From Pseudomonas sp. RIT288 (lineage in GTDB: Bacteria > Pseudomonadota > Gammaproteobacteria > Pseudomonadales > Pseudomonadaceae), in the NCBI RefSeq assembly GCF_000631985.1, contig NZ_JFYN01000007.1, positions 123,528 through 187,527 of the forward strand: a stretch of DNA of 64,000 bases. Reading direction: 5' to 3'. Position numbers and translations under genes: made by a program. Below the pieces are notes generated by a model. That model was not told the DNA's origin. It did not search any database and saw only the letters and a list, made by a program, of their open reading frames with translations. Within the stretch, counting starts at the first letter, position 1. Every line of letters begins with the position of its first letter. Positions 34,281-43,099 of this stretch are shown here, piece by piece.

Positions 34281-34340
34281 GGGGGAATATGGATCTTTGG
34301 GCTATCATTGCCGGTTTCCCCCCTGAAAGACTTGATTGCC

Positions 34341-34640
34341 ATGACTGCCCAAACCCTTCTCGACGTCCTCGAACACTGCGATATGGTCGAAATCGATGGC
34401 TTGCACGCCTTCGAATTCGCCCTCGACGAAGACGACAACCTGCACATCGAATGCATCGACGGCCGAGCGGCCAAGCATTGGGAATTCACGCCGGCGCAGG
34501 TTACGGCGGCGACGTTTGACGAAGATCTGCAGAGCTGGCTGATCATTGGCTACGCCAGCGACACCAAAACCACCGGCGAGCACCGTCTGGTTTGCCTCGG
34601 TGATGTAGTCAGCAGCAGCGACGACGAGGATGACAATTGA
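34341..34640 (+). CDS. small acidic protein, possibly DUF5629
   Basis: Cytosolic protein of 99 residues (MTAQTLLDVLEHCDMVEIDG) with high acidic content, a beta-rich middle (FALDEDDNLHIECIDGR) and an acidic tail SSSDDEDDN. It looks like the Pseudomonas-only DUF5629 group, but I am not certain. No function is known. The ATG at 34341 is preceded by CTGAAAGACTTG, a weak ribosome site. Its stop overlaps the lactonase-family start by one base (TGATG), so the pair may be coupled. Confidence 0.7.
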   Translation: MTAQTLLDVLEHCDMVEIDGLHAFEFALDEDDNLHIECIDGRAAKHWEFTPAQVTAATFDEDLQSWLIIGYASDTKTTGEHRLVCLGDVVSSSDDEDDN

Positions 34641-35815
34641 TGAACATGCGTAAATTCTGGCCGCTGCTGATGGCCGGCGGCGTCGGTGCGATGGGCCTTT
34701 CCAGTGCCAGCGCCGAGAGCTATCAATTGCTGGTTGGCTCCTACACCGCGGGCACCAGCCAAGGCATCTATCGAATGAGTTTCGATAGTGCTACCGGCCA
34801 GATTGCCGCCAAGCCGCTGCAAGTGGTGAAGAGCGAAAACCCGTCGTGGCTGACCTTGTCCAAAGACCAGAAACAGCTGTTCGTGGTCAACGAAAACGGC
34901 CCCGGCCAGAAAGATCCCGTCGGCCGCGTCAGCAGCTACTCGATCGATCCGAAGACCCACGCCCTGACCCTGATCAATCAAGTGCAGAGCCTGGGCAACG
35001 AGCCGACCCATTCGAGCCTCAGCGGCGATGCCAGCCATCTGTTCGTCAGCAACTATTCGGTGGTGGAAGATCCGGGTGGCACCCTCGCGGTGTTGCCGGT
35101 CGGCGCCGATGGCAAACTCAAACCCGTGGTGCAGATGAGCGCGCACCCGGCGAGCCGGGTCAATCCAGAGCGTCAGGCCTCGAACCACGTGCACTCGACG
35201 GTGTCTTCGCCGGATGGTCGCTACGTGTTCTCCAACGACCTCGGGGCGGACAAGGTCTTCATCTACCAGTTCGACCCGAAGGCCAATCCGGACCTGCCGC
35301 TGACCCCGGCGAAAACCGCTTCGGTGAGCCTGCCGGCCGGCAGCGGCCCGCGTCATCTGCTGTTCAGTGCTGACGGCAAACATGCCTGGCTGAGCATGGA
35401 AATGAGCGCGCAGATCGCGGTGTTCGACTACCACGACGGCGTGCTGACTCAGACACAAATGGTCGATCTGGCTGCCGGTCAGCCGACCTCGGACAAAGCC
35501 GCCGCCGCGCTGCATGCGTCGGCCGATGGCAAGTTCCTCTACGTCAGCAATCGCGGCACTGCCAATCAATTGGTGGTATTGAGCATTGACCCGGCGGCCG
35601 GTCAGCTCAAGGAGCTGCAAAAGCGTTCGGTGGAAGGTGATCACCCGCGTGAGTTCAGCCTTGATCCGAGTGGCAAGTTCCTGCTGATCGCCAACCAGAA
35701 GAGCAACGAAATTGTCGTCGTCGAGCGCGATGCCAAGACCGGTCTGCTCGGCAAAACTGTGCAAAAACTGCCGATGGACGCCCCGAGCGACCTGAAGTTT
35801 CTGGTGCGACAATAA
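34640..35815 (+). CDS. lactonase-family seven-bladed beta-propeller, exported
   Basis: Protein of 391 residues with a signal peptide (LLMAGGVGAMGLSSASA). The body is a YbhE-type beta-propeller (LLVGSYTAGTSQGIYRMSFD, SSDGRYV-like blades, HPREFSLDPSGKFLLIANQ near the end). Relatives hydrolyse sugar lactones such as 6-phosphogluconolactone. Lying after the pentonate genes, it might open a periplasmic pentonolactone, although the REPIN and DUF5629-like gene between weaken the operon link. The ATG at 34646 is an equally possible start. Confidence 0.85.
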   Translation: MNMRKFWPLLMAGGVGAMGLSSASAESYQLLVGSYTAGTSQGIYRMSFDSATGQIAAKPLQVVKSENPSWLTLSKDQKQLFVVNENGPGQKDPVGRVSSYSIDPKTHALTLINQVQSLGNEPTHSSLSGDASHLFVSNYSVVEDPGGTLAVLPVGADGKLKPVVQMSAHPASRVNPERQASNHVHSTVSSPDGRYVFSNDLGADKVFIYQFDPKANPDLPLTPAKTASVSLPAGSGPRHLLFSADGKHAWLSMEMSAQIAVFDYHDGVLTQTQMVDLAAGQPTSDKAAAALHASADGKFLYVSNRGTANQLVVLSIDPAAGQLKELQKRSVEGDHPREFSLDPSGKFLLIANQKSNEIVVVERDAKTGLLGKTVQKLPMDAPSDLKFLVRQ

Positions 35816-35819
35816 GCCA

Positions 35820-35842
35820 CAGGTCCCGGTTTGCGGGGCCTG
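35820..35842 (+). terminator. hairpin terminator
   Basis: Stem CAGGTCCCG with CGGGGCCTG (one G-T pair), loop GTTTG, followed by ACTTGTTGT. It sits 5 bases after the lactonase-family stop. Confidence 0.6.
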
Positions 35843-35972
35843 ACTTGTTGTATTAATCGCGCTGATATCCGGTAATGCTACAAAGCATTTCAAGCGATCA
35901 ACCCTCGAGCGTTAAGTTTGCTTCACGGCCCTACCGGGCAAAGCAAGCCAACCGAACACGAGGGTTACCGCC

Positions 35973-36152
35973 ATGAACTTCAATCTCTTCTCCATCATCG
36001 CCGCTTCCGCCATCTCCGCCACCGTCGCACTGCCAGCCAGTGCCAACGTTGAAATCGCCGGCAAAAAATCCCACACCCAGAGCTACACCCAGAAATACCT
36101 GCAACAGAGCGCCAACTTCTACGCCGCACTGGATCACAAAGCCCAACACTGA
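35973..36152 (+). CDS. short secreted protein (59 residues)
   Basis: A short frame (MNFNLFSIIAASAISATVAL) with a clear signal peptide cleaved after ALPASA, leaving a mature part of about 34 residues (NVEIAGKKSHTQSYTQKYLQ). GAGGG lies before the ATG at 35973. The stop at 36150-36152 is followed by a REPIN. The mature peptide is polar with several glutamine and tyrosine residues. I do not recognise a family, but the signal peptide, ribosome site and codon use support a real gene. Confidence 0.65.
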   Translation: MNFNLFSIIAASAISATVALPASANVEIAGKKSHTQSYTQKYLQQSANFYAALDHKAQH

Positions 36153-36175
36153 AATGCCCGCTTCGAACAACTCCC

Positions 36176-36248
36176 TGTAGGAGCTGCCGAAGGCTGCGAT
36201 CTTTTGATCTTGAAAGTCAAAAGATCGCAGCCTTCGGCAGCTCCTACA
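36176..36248. repeat. REPIN, family 2
   Basis: Compact inverted pair of TGTAGGAGCTGCCGAAGGCT arms. Confidence 0.9.
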
Positions 36249-36406
36249 CGTTTGTGCGTTGGACGACTTGATAGGTTTCTTCAAACACGCGAATAGAAGG
36301 CCTAAATAATCAACCAGGCTGATGTTTACTATGGCAAACCCTGAGTGGTTACCGCGGTTTTTTTGATTGATCCTGACGGCACTGAAACATGCCCACGGAG
36401 CACATC

Positions 36407-36616
36407 ATGGCCAGTTCAATCATCACCTCAGCCAAGCGCGGCGCCTACCTGGCCATCGGTCTTTACCTGGCACTGGTGCTGTTTGTCAGCATCGCCGCGC
36501 AAACCCAACACAGCTTCGATGCACCGATCGAGGTCGCACACCCCGGCATCCAGTTCGAACACCGCGCAGACGTGCTGGTTGATCGTACTGAACTCGCAGG
36601 AGTGGGCGGCGCATGA
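36407..36616 (+). CDS. small membrane protein of unknown function
   Basis: Protein of 69 residues (MASSIITSAKRGAYLAIGLY) with one hydrophobic segment at about 13-31 (YLAIGLYLALVLFVSIAAQ) and a polar tail, probably a single-span or signal-anchored inner-membrane protein. GGAG lies 6 bases before the ATG at 36407, which was preferred to the ATG at 36389. Its stop overlaps the next start as ATGA, so the two small genes are translationally coupled. No family recognised. Confidence 0.65.
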   Translation: MASSIITSAKRGAYLAIGLYLALVLFVSIAAQTQHSFDAPIEVAHPGIQFEHRADVLVDRTELAGVGGA

Positions 36617-36870
36617 AAGGTTACAGACTTTGGGTCATCGCCGGACTGGCACTGATGACCAATGGTGCTGCGTTACTCGGCTTCGGCCAAGGTTCGGTTG
36701 GCGCCCTGGCTCGGGCCATAGAGGCCAATCACAGCATCGCGCACAACATCGAACGGGCCAACTCGCAGGGGTTGCTGGCGGGTAATCCGCCGATCAAGGC
36801 TGAGGTCGACTTTCTTGGGCCGTTTGAAGTGGATTGCATGGCACTGGGCATGTGCAACGCCCTGGCCTGA
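36613..36870 (+). CDS. small exported or membrane protein of unknown function
   Basis: Protein of 85 residues (MKGYRLWVIAGLALMTNGAA) with an N-terminal hydrophobic stretch of about 20 residues and then a helical polar part (ARAIEANHSIAHNIERANSQ). Two cysteines lie near the end (DCMALGMCNALA), which could form a disulfide in the periplasm. It is coupled to the upstream 69-residue gene. I do not recognise a family; coupling suggests the two work as a pair. Confidence 0.65.
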   Translation: MKGYRLWVIAGLALMTNGAALLGFGQGSVGALARAIEANHSIAHNIERANSQGLLAGNPPIKAEVDFLGPFEVDCMALGMCNALA

Positions 36871-36882
36871 AACACACTTCCC

Positions 36883-36967
36883 TGTAGGAGCTGCCGCAGG
36901 CTGCGATCTTTTGATCTTGTTTATTAAGATCAAGGTCAAAAGATCGCAGCCTGCGGCAGCTCCTACA
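36883..36967. repeat. REPIN, family 2
   Basis: Inverted TGTAGGAGCTGCCGCAGGCT arms between the small protein pair and the convergent glutathione transferase. Confidence 0.9.
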
Positions 36968-36971
36968 GGGG

Positions 36972-37556
36972 TTACTTCTTCATGATTGAGGTGAAGAGGT
37001 TGGATTCGAGCTGGCGCTGCAACCAAGCCTGCAGCCGCACGTAAGGCGTCTGCGCAAACCACTCGCGATCAACATGCGCAAACTGCCGAACGAACGGCAG
37101 CAAAGCGATATCCGCAAGACACGGATGATCGGCCAGCAAGTAATCGCGATCCGTCAGCAACTCATCCAGCTGCTGCAAAAACAACGCCCCCGCAGCCCGA
37201 TAAATTTCCATCGGCTGCTCGGGATAACGCTCGGCGTATTTATAGCGGTTCAAATGCACCTTGAACCCCTGATCGTTAGCCTCGATCAACTCGGCAATCC
37301 GTGAATCCCCGTCGAGCAGCCAATCGTCCGGATCATGCTGCGCCAACGCCCAGCGCATGATCTCCAGGCTCTCATCGATCACCCGGCCATCCGCATCCAG
37401 CACCGGCACCGTGCCTTTGGGTGAGATCGCCAGCATCTCGGCCGGTTTGGCCTTGAGGCTGACTTCGACGATCTCCACCGGTACGCCCGAATAACGCAGG
37501 GCCATCCGCGCGCGCATCGCATACGGGCAGCGGCGGAATGAATACAACGTGTTCAT
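36972..37556 (-). CDS. glutathione S-transferase family protein
   Basis: Cytosolic protein of 194 residues. The N-terminal thioredoxin-like domain carries CPYAMRARMAL at about residues 10-20, with cysteine as the likely active residue, and SPKGTVPVLDADGRVIDESL for glutathione binding. An all-helical domain fills the rest. It is short compared with typical members (200-230). The CPYA motif is glutaredoxin-like, so a glutathione-dependent reductase role is possible. Its ATG overlaps the sbcC stop (ATGA), placing it as third gene of the sbcD-sbcC operon. Confidence 0.88.
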   Translation of the reverse strand: MNTLYSFRRCPYAMRARMALRYSGVPVEIVEVSLKAKPAEMLAISPKGTVPVLDADGRVIDESLEIMRWALAQHDPDDWLLDGDSRIAELIEANDQGFKVHLNRYKYAERYPEQPMEIYRAAGALFLQQLDELLTDRDYLLADHPCLADIALLPFVRQFAHVDREWFAQTPYVRLQAWLQRQLESNLFTSIMKK

Positions 37557-40500
37557 TTCACCTCCAGGGTACTCAAACCGTTGCCCAGGCGTTGCACTTG
37601 AATCTGCACCGGAATCCGTTCGTGCATTTCCTGCACGTGGGAAATCACTGCGACCTTGCGTCCCTGCGCCTGCAAACCGTCGAGGGCGTCCATCGCCAGT
37701 TGCAGCGATTCCGGATCGAGGCTGCCGAAGCCTTCGTCGATGAACAACGATTCGATTTTCAGCGTGCTCGAGGCCATCGATGCCAGCCCCAGTGCGAGGG
37801 CCAGCGACACCAGGAAGGTCTCGCCGCCGGACAGCGAATGCACCGAGCGCAATTCGTCGCCCATCTCGGTATCCATCACCAGCAGGCCGAGCATGCTGCC
37901 GCCGCGTTTCAAGCGATAGCGTTTGACCAGTTGGCGCAACTGCACGTTGGCATGATGCACCAGCAAGTCGAGGTTGTAGGCCTGGGCGATCTTGCGGAAC
38001 GTGTCGCCGGTGGCCGAGCCGATCAACGCATTCAGGCGCGCCCAGCGCTGGTACTCGGCATAGGCGTCGGCAATCTGCTGCGCGAGTGCCTGATTGGCGT
38101 TTTGCCGGCGCTGATCTTCAGCCTGTTCGGCGCGCAATTCGGCGCACTGTTGCTCGCCGAGGTTGAACTGGTTCTGCAGGTCGGCGAGGGCGCTGGCGAG
38201 TTGCTCGGCATCGAGGTTGCCGTTGTGTTGCGCCTGATGATCGGCCAAGCGCTGATCCCGCTCCTGCAGCAGCACCTTGGCCTGTTCGATGGCTTTTTCG
38301 TTGTGCTGCAGGCGTTGGCGCAGTTCGCTGAGCTGCGTGTCATCGACGCGCAGCAGGTCTTCGAGACCGCCGTCATCCAGTTCAGGATGGCGTGCGCGCC
38401 AGTCGGCTATCTTCTGCGTCAGTTCGCGGTCTTCGTTTTGCAGCGCCTGCAGGCGTTCTTGCTGAGCCTTGAGTTCGGCACTGATCTGCACCCGTTGCGT
38501 GCGCACGCTCTGCAGTTCCGCAGCCGTGCTGGTTTCGGCGTTGCGCGCCTGCTCCACGGCCTGTTCCAGTTGCTGCTGCCAGTGCTCGGCGCTGCTGTGT
38601 TCGCCCAGCAGTTGCGCGAGTTTCCCCTGGCAGGCCTGTTGCTGCTCGGCCAGTGCGCTGAATTGCTGCTCGGCGCTTTGCAGCTGCTGTACGCGGCTGA
38701 GCTGGCGGTCCTGCTCTTTCTCCAGCGTCTGCTGGCGTTGCTGCTGTTCGGCCAATTCTTCCTTTTGCTGCTCGACCTGCGCCAGGCGTTCGGCAATCTG
38801 CCGATCGAGCTGCATGAAGGTTGCCGCCGGCTCGACGCGCAAGGCTTCGAGGGTGTCGGCCGGCAGCAAACTGGCGAACGCGGTCAGTTCCTCGTCGAGA
38901 CGCTGACGGTCGCTGCTCAGCTCGCGTTGTTGGTTGCTCAGGTGCTGGGCCGCTTGCTGATGCGCGGTTTCGGCGTTACGCAGTTGCTGGGTCAGGCGCG
39001 CCGCGTCCTGTTGCAGGGTGAGCAGGGCGCTCTGGCGTTGTTCGTCCTGAGTGATGCTCTGGTTCAGTTGATCGTTCTGCCGGGTCAGCCAGGCGTCACG
39101 CTTGTCGGCGTCCTGATTCAGCAACTGAGGCGCCAGCGGATGCGCCTCCAGACTCGGCGCCAGTGCCTGGAGCTGGGCGCTCAATTGTTCTTGCTGTTGC
39201 AGCAGCTCTTTCTGACGGGCGATCACGCCACCGACATCGGCGCGCAGCTCGGTGAGCTTTTCCTTGAGCTGATCCACCGCGAGCTGCGCGCTGGCCTGCT
39301 CGGATTCATCGTGACGGCCGAGGCTTTGCAGCAGCGCTTCCGGTTGATGATACGGATGCTCGTTGCTGCCGCAGACCGGACACGGCTGATCGTCCTGCAA
39401 CTGCGCACGCAACTCTTCGACACTGGCGCTACGGGCCAGGCGCTGGCGCTCGAGGAGTTCACGGGTGACGTTGAGGGTTTGCTCGGCGACGGTCAGCTCG
39501 GCCTTGGTTTTCACCCCGTCCTGGGTCAGGCGTTCGCGCTCCTGTTGCGCATCGAGCAAGCGCTGCTGGAGCTCGGCACCGCGTTTTTCCAGTTCCTGCT
39601 GACTGGCCCAGAGCCGCGTCAGGTCTTCGATGGCGCGCAGTTGTTTACGGTTGTCCTGCAACAGATTGCCGAGGATACCGATCTGCTCGGCGACCGCATC
39701 CGGCTCGGCACCGGCCTCTTTGAACAGTACTTCCAGTTGCTGTTTTTGCGTGGCCAACGCGTCGGCGCTGAGCGCGGCGTTCTGTTCGAGGGTCGCCAGT
39801 TCGGCCTGGCCCTTGTTCAGGCGATTGCCGATCAGCATCAGCTGTTGCAGGCGATCGCGATAGGCATTCCACGCATCGCTGAGCGGTGCCAGCGGGGCGC
39901 TGTGTTCCAGCTCGACGGCAATTTTTTGCAAGCGCTCGGCGACTTGCACCTGTTTATCCTGCAAGGCCTGAATCGCGCTCTGGCCCTCGCTGCAGGCCTG
40001 CTCGGCGGCTTGCCGTGCTTCGGCGCCGAGGGCGGTGTCCTTGGCGAGGCGGGCGAGGGTACTTTGCTCTTCGAAGGCCTGACGCAGTAGCGGGGCGCTT
40101 TCGCTGTGCCGCTGCTGCGCTTCGCTCAGGGCGATGTTTGCCGTATTGAGCGCCTGTTCCAGTTGCGTCTGGCGCTCGTTGAGCTCGCCGTGCTGCTGGG
40201 TGTGCACGGCGATCTGTGCCGCCAGGGGCGTCAGTTGCGCATCGAGTTCGGTCTTGCGCGCGAACTGGTGACGTTGTGGGGCGAGTTGCTCCAGGCGCGT
40301 CAGCTTCAGGCGCTCGCCAGCCAGACCTTCCCACTGTTGCTGCGCACTGTGCAGTTGCTCGGCGGCGGCTTGCTGCGCGTCCTGCAACTGGCGCAAATCT
40401 CTGAGCCAGCTGTGCTGTTGTTCCAGTTGCTTGAGCTGCGCCTGCTGCAACTTCAATTGTTGCTGGGCGGCGTGGAAACGTTCGTCCAGCTCGGCCCGCG

Positions 40501-41194
40501 CCTCGGGCGCCAGCGGGGTAACCCCGGTGGCCTGATCCTGCAGCAGCTTGTGCGCTTCGCGGGCCTCTTTGGTCTTGTCGAAGGCGCGGCGGCCGAGACG
40601 GGTGTAGAGCGCAGTGTCGGTGAGTTTTTCCAGCAGTTCGCTGCGGTCGTTGTCGTCGGCCTTGAGAAACGCACTGAACTCGCTCTGGGCCAGCAGCACG
40701 GCGCGGGTGAACTGTTCGAAGTTCAGGCCGAGCGCGGCTTCGAGTTGGGTCTTGTACTCGCCTTTCTGACTGGCTAGCAGTTGATCCTGATCGATGTCAC
40801 GCAGGCTCTGACGGCTGATCTGCAACTTGCCGCCAGCCTTTTCCCGGGCGCGGTTGGCTTCCCAGCGCGCGCGATAACGCCGACCATCGACGCCGACAAA
40901 ATCCACTTCGGCATACCCTTCACCGGTGCCACGGCGCAGCAAAGTGCGCGGGTCGCCAGTGGCGATTTCGCCGTCGGCATCCGGAACCTTGGCGTCGCGC
41001 CCGGTATTGTTCAGACGCGGCACCGCGCCGAACAGCGCCAGGCACAACGCGTCGAGCAAGGTACTTTTACCGGCGCCGGTCGGCCCGGTGATTGCGAACA
41101 GCCCGGCACTGGCCAGCGGCTCGGCGGTGAAGTCGATTTCGAACGGACCCGCCAGCGAAGCGAGGTTCTTCAAACGAATGGCGAGAATCTTCAT
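37553..41194 (-). CDS. sbcC: exonuclease SbcCD ATPase subunit
   Basis: SMC-like ATPase of 1213 residues, the normal length in pseudomonads. Walker A is TGPTGAGKSTLLDA near residue 37. Two long glutamine/leucine-rich coiled coils flank the zinc hook CPVCGSNEHPYH near residue 545. The ABC signature SLSGGETFLVSLALALGLAS and the Walker B region ESLFIDEGFGSLDPES are at the C-terminus. With SbcD it processes DNA hairpins and double-strand ends, including long palindromes. The gene overlaps sbcD by four bases. Confidence 0.96.
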   Translation of the reverse strand: MKILAIRLKNLASLAGPFEIDFTAEPLASAGLFAITGPTGAGKSTLLDALCLALFGAVPRLNNTGRDAKVPDADGEIATGDPRTLLRRGTGEGYAEVDFVGVDGRRYRARWEANRAREKAGGKLQISRQSLRDIDQDQLLASQKGEYKTQLEAALGLNFEQFTRAVLLAQSEFSAFLKADDNDRSELLEKLTDTALYTRLGRRAFDKTKEAREAHKLLQDQATGVTPLAPEARAELDERFHAAQQQLKLQQAQLKQLEQQHSWLRDLRQLQDAQQAAAEQLHSAQQQWEGLAGERLKLTRLEQLAPQRHQFARKTELDAQLTPLAAQIAVHTQQHGELNERQTQLEQALNTANIALSEAQQRHSESAPLLRQAFEEQSTLARLAKDTALGAEARQAAEQACSEGQSAIQALQDKQVQVAERLQKIAVELEHSAPLAPLSDAWNAYRDRLQQLMLIGNRLNKGQAELATLEQNAALSADALATQKQQLEVLFKEAGAEPDAVAEQIGILGNLLQDNRKQLRAIEDLTRLWASQQELEKRGAELQQRLLDAQQERERLTQDGVKTKAELTVAEQTLNVTRELLERQRLARSASVEELRAQLQDDQPCPVCGSNEHPYHQPEALLQSLGRHDESEQASAQLAVDQLKEKLTELRADVGGVIARQKELLQQQEQLSAQLQALAPSLEAHPLAPQLLNQDADKRDAWLTRQNDQLNQSITQDEQRQSALLTLQQDAARLTQQLRNAETAHQQAAQHLSNQQRELSSDRQRLDEELTAFASLLPADTLEALRVEPAATFMQLDRQIAERLAQVEQQKEELAEQQQRQQTLEKEQDRQLSRVQQLQSAEQQFSALAEQQQACQGKLAQLLGEHSSAEHWQQQLEQAVEQARNAETSTAAELQSVRTQRVQISAELKAQQERLQALQNEDRELTQKIADWRARHPELDDGGLEDLLRVDDTQLSELRQRLQHNEKAIEQAKVLLQERDQRLADHQAQHNGNLDAEQLASALADLQNQFNLGEQQCAELRAEQAEDQRRQNANQALAQQIADAYAEYQRWARLNALIGSATGDTFRKIAQAYNLDLLVHHANVQLRQLVKRYRLKRGGSMLGLLVMDTEMGDELRSVHSLSGGETFLVSLALALGLASMASSTLKIESLFIDEGFGSLDPESLQLAMDALDGLQAQGRKVAVISHVQEMHERIPVQIQVQRLGNGLSTLEVK

Positions 41195-42435
41195 GGCTGC
41201 TCGCCCTCCATCTGTACGTCCTGCAGCAGTTCGGCGAAGTCCTTGAGCGTCTGCTCATCGACCTCGTTGCCATAATTGTCGAGCCAGGCACGACTGAACA
41301 GTTCCTGCGGAGTGAGTTGATCCAGTTCGACCAGCGCGCTGCCGTCGTCGCTACCCTCGGCGCCACGGTTGCCGGCGTACTCGGCGGCGATCCGCACCAG
41401 GCGCACGGCTTTGCCTTGCAGGGCGTTTTCCACCTGATGGCGCAGGTCCGGCTGCGGCTCGTCGAGGGTCACGCGCACTTCCAGCCATGGCTGGCGCTGG
41501 GTTTCAGCGAGCAGATCGATGTTCGGCAGGTCAGCCAGTTGCAGCAGAATCTCTGCCAGTGGCGCCGGGCCGATGCGTTGCAGGTTGACCGAGCGCGGGA
41601 TCAGTTTCGGTTCGACGCTGACCAGGGTTTCGCCGTCGAGGGTGACGTCGAGAATCTGGTGCTGATAACCGATTTCCGAGAACGACAGCGGAATCGGCGA
41701 GCCGCTGTAGCGGATGCGTTCTTCACCGTTGACCTTCTGCGGCTTGTGCAAATGACCGAGCGCAACGTAGCTGATGCTCGGCCCGAACAGGCTGGCGGGC
41801 AGCGCTTCGGCGTTACCGATGATCAGGCTGCGCTCGGAGTCTTCCGAGACCGAGCCACCGGCCATGTGCGCGTGGCTGATGGCAACCAGCGCCTGACCCG
41901 GCTGACGCTTGGCATTCGCCGCTTCGATCAGCCACTCATGCACCTGACCGATACCGCGCAGATAGTTGTCGCCCAGATGCGCACCGGTCACCTCGGCTGG
42001 ACGCAGGAATGGCAGCGCCAGGCACCACGCGGCGATCTCGCCTTGGGCATTCGGCAGCGGCAGCAACAGCCGTTCGGCGTCGAGCTGGCCGTCATCCAGC
42101 CACAACACCCGCCCCAGCGCATGGGTGCGCAAGCGGCGCATCAACGGCGCCGGCAGTTCGATGCGCGAGCCGGAATCATGGTTGCCGGCAATCATCACGA
42201 TGGTCAGCAGCGGCTGCTGCTCGTGAGCGCTGACGATGAAGTCGTAGAGGCGTTCCTGGGCTTTGACCGGCGGATTGACCGTGTCAAAGATGTCACCGGC
42301 AATCAGCAGCACATCCGGCTGCGCCAGTTGCAGTTGGCGCAGCAGCCATTCGAGAAAGCACGCATGCTCGAAATCGCGCTCCTGGCCGTGCAGGTTTTGC
42401 CCAAGGTGCCAGTCGGAGGTGTGGAACAGACGCAA
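41191..42435 (-). CDS. sbcD: exonuclease SbcCD nuclease subunit D
   Basis: Mre11-type phosphodiesterase of 414 residues. The metal-binding motifs are in order: TSDWHLGQNL (residues 6-15), IAGDIFDTVNPP, MIAGNHDSGSR, and the later histidine regions ISHAHMAGG and LGHLHKPQKV. It is first in the sbcD-sbcC-GST operon. The nuclease cuts DNA hairpins and blocked ends when driven by SbcC. Confidence 0.96.
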   Translation of the reverse strand: MRLFHTSDWHLGQNLHGQERDFEHACFLEWLLRQLQLAQPDVLLIAGDIFDTVNPPVKAQERLYDFIVSAHEQQPLLTIVMIAGNHDSGSRIELPAPLMRRLRTHALGRVLWLDDGQLDAERLLLPLPNAQGEIAAWCLALPFLRPAEVTGAHLGDNYLRGIGQVHEWLIEAANAKRQPGQALVAISHAHMAGGSVSEDSERSLIIGNAEALPASLFGPSISYVALGHLHKPQKVNGEERIRYSGSPIPLSFSEIGYQHQILDVTLDGETLVSVEPKLIPRSVNLQRIGPAPLAEILLQLADLPNIDLLAETQRQPWLEVRVTLDEPQPDLRHQVENALQGKAVRLVRIAAEYAGNRGAEGSDDGSALVELDQLTPQELFSRAWLDNYGNEVDEQTLKDFAELLQDVQMEGEQP

Positions 42436-42678
42436 GGTGGACTCCGCAACAAATAAAGAGGTGATGGCCGCAGGAAAATGATGGGCGGCTAAAGAGAGGG
42501 GAGTTTACAGATTATTGGGGAGTGAGGGCTTGTCTGGGTAGGTCGAGGCTGGGCATTTCGATGATGCCAGAAAGCGGTTATCGGGTGTTTGGCCATTATA
42601 TTGATATCATTTGCGGCGAGTGCGGTACGGATGGCGCCGAGGAAACTCCGCCTTTGCCCAGTCCAGGGGGGGTAAAAA

Positions 42679-42981
42679 GTGATCACTGAAGATATAAAGA
42701 TCGTCGAGGAAATTTTCCAGGAAGTCGAAGTCGGTATCGTCTATGGCTATGACGCTTTCCGCTACGGTGTTGAACTGGGAGAGGGCTACATAGAAACGGA
42801 ATTGGCCGTCGAAAAAGATGGAGTTGAGGACTGGAATGCCGAAACCGACATAAACGACGCGAAAATTCTCCGTCTGGTGGACCAGTTACAGGCAGCCGCC
42901 GTCAGCCGCGGTGAACCATGGAAGTCATTTGTCCTGTCTTATCGCGAAGGCGAACAAGTGAAAATCAAATTCGACTACTGA
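42679..42981 (+). CDS. YezG/DUF600-like immunity-type protein, copy 1
   Basis: Protein of 100 residues (starts ITEDIKIVEEIFQEVEVGIV) with a GTG start at 42679 preceded by GGGGGGG. The pattern of alternating helix and strand and the C-terminal RGEPWKSFVLSYREGEQVKI-KFDY ending resemble the YezG-like immunity family. No toxin gene is adjacent. Base composition here is more AT-rich than in the neighbours, which suggests acquired DNA. It is about 55-60 percent identical by eye to the next gene. After its TGA the same frame stays open for 38 codons up to a TAG at 43096. Confidence 0.65.
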   Translation: MITEDIKIVEEIFQEVEVGIVYGYDAFRYGVELGEGYIETELAVEKDGVEDWNAETDINDAKILRLVDQLQAAAVSRGEPWKSFVLSYREGEQVKIKFDY

Positions 42982-43099
42982 TTTCAGCGTCTGATTGAGG
43001 CGGGGACCGATGACGAGGAACTGAAAGCCATTCAGTCACTAATGAGAATTCGGTCTGTCGTGTCCCGAATAATGAAAGACCCTTTCCGCAGGAAATAGA

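Noticed and set aside
42561..42689. Plus frame ending GTDGAEETPPLPSPGGVKSD just over the first immunity gene's start, possibly a toxin's C-terminus
   Set aside because: The upstream sequence runs into the sbcD promoter and has no toxin-like domain, so a toxin remnant is only speculation.
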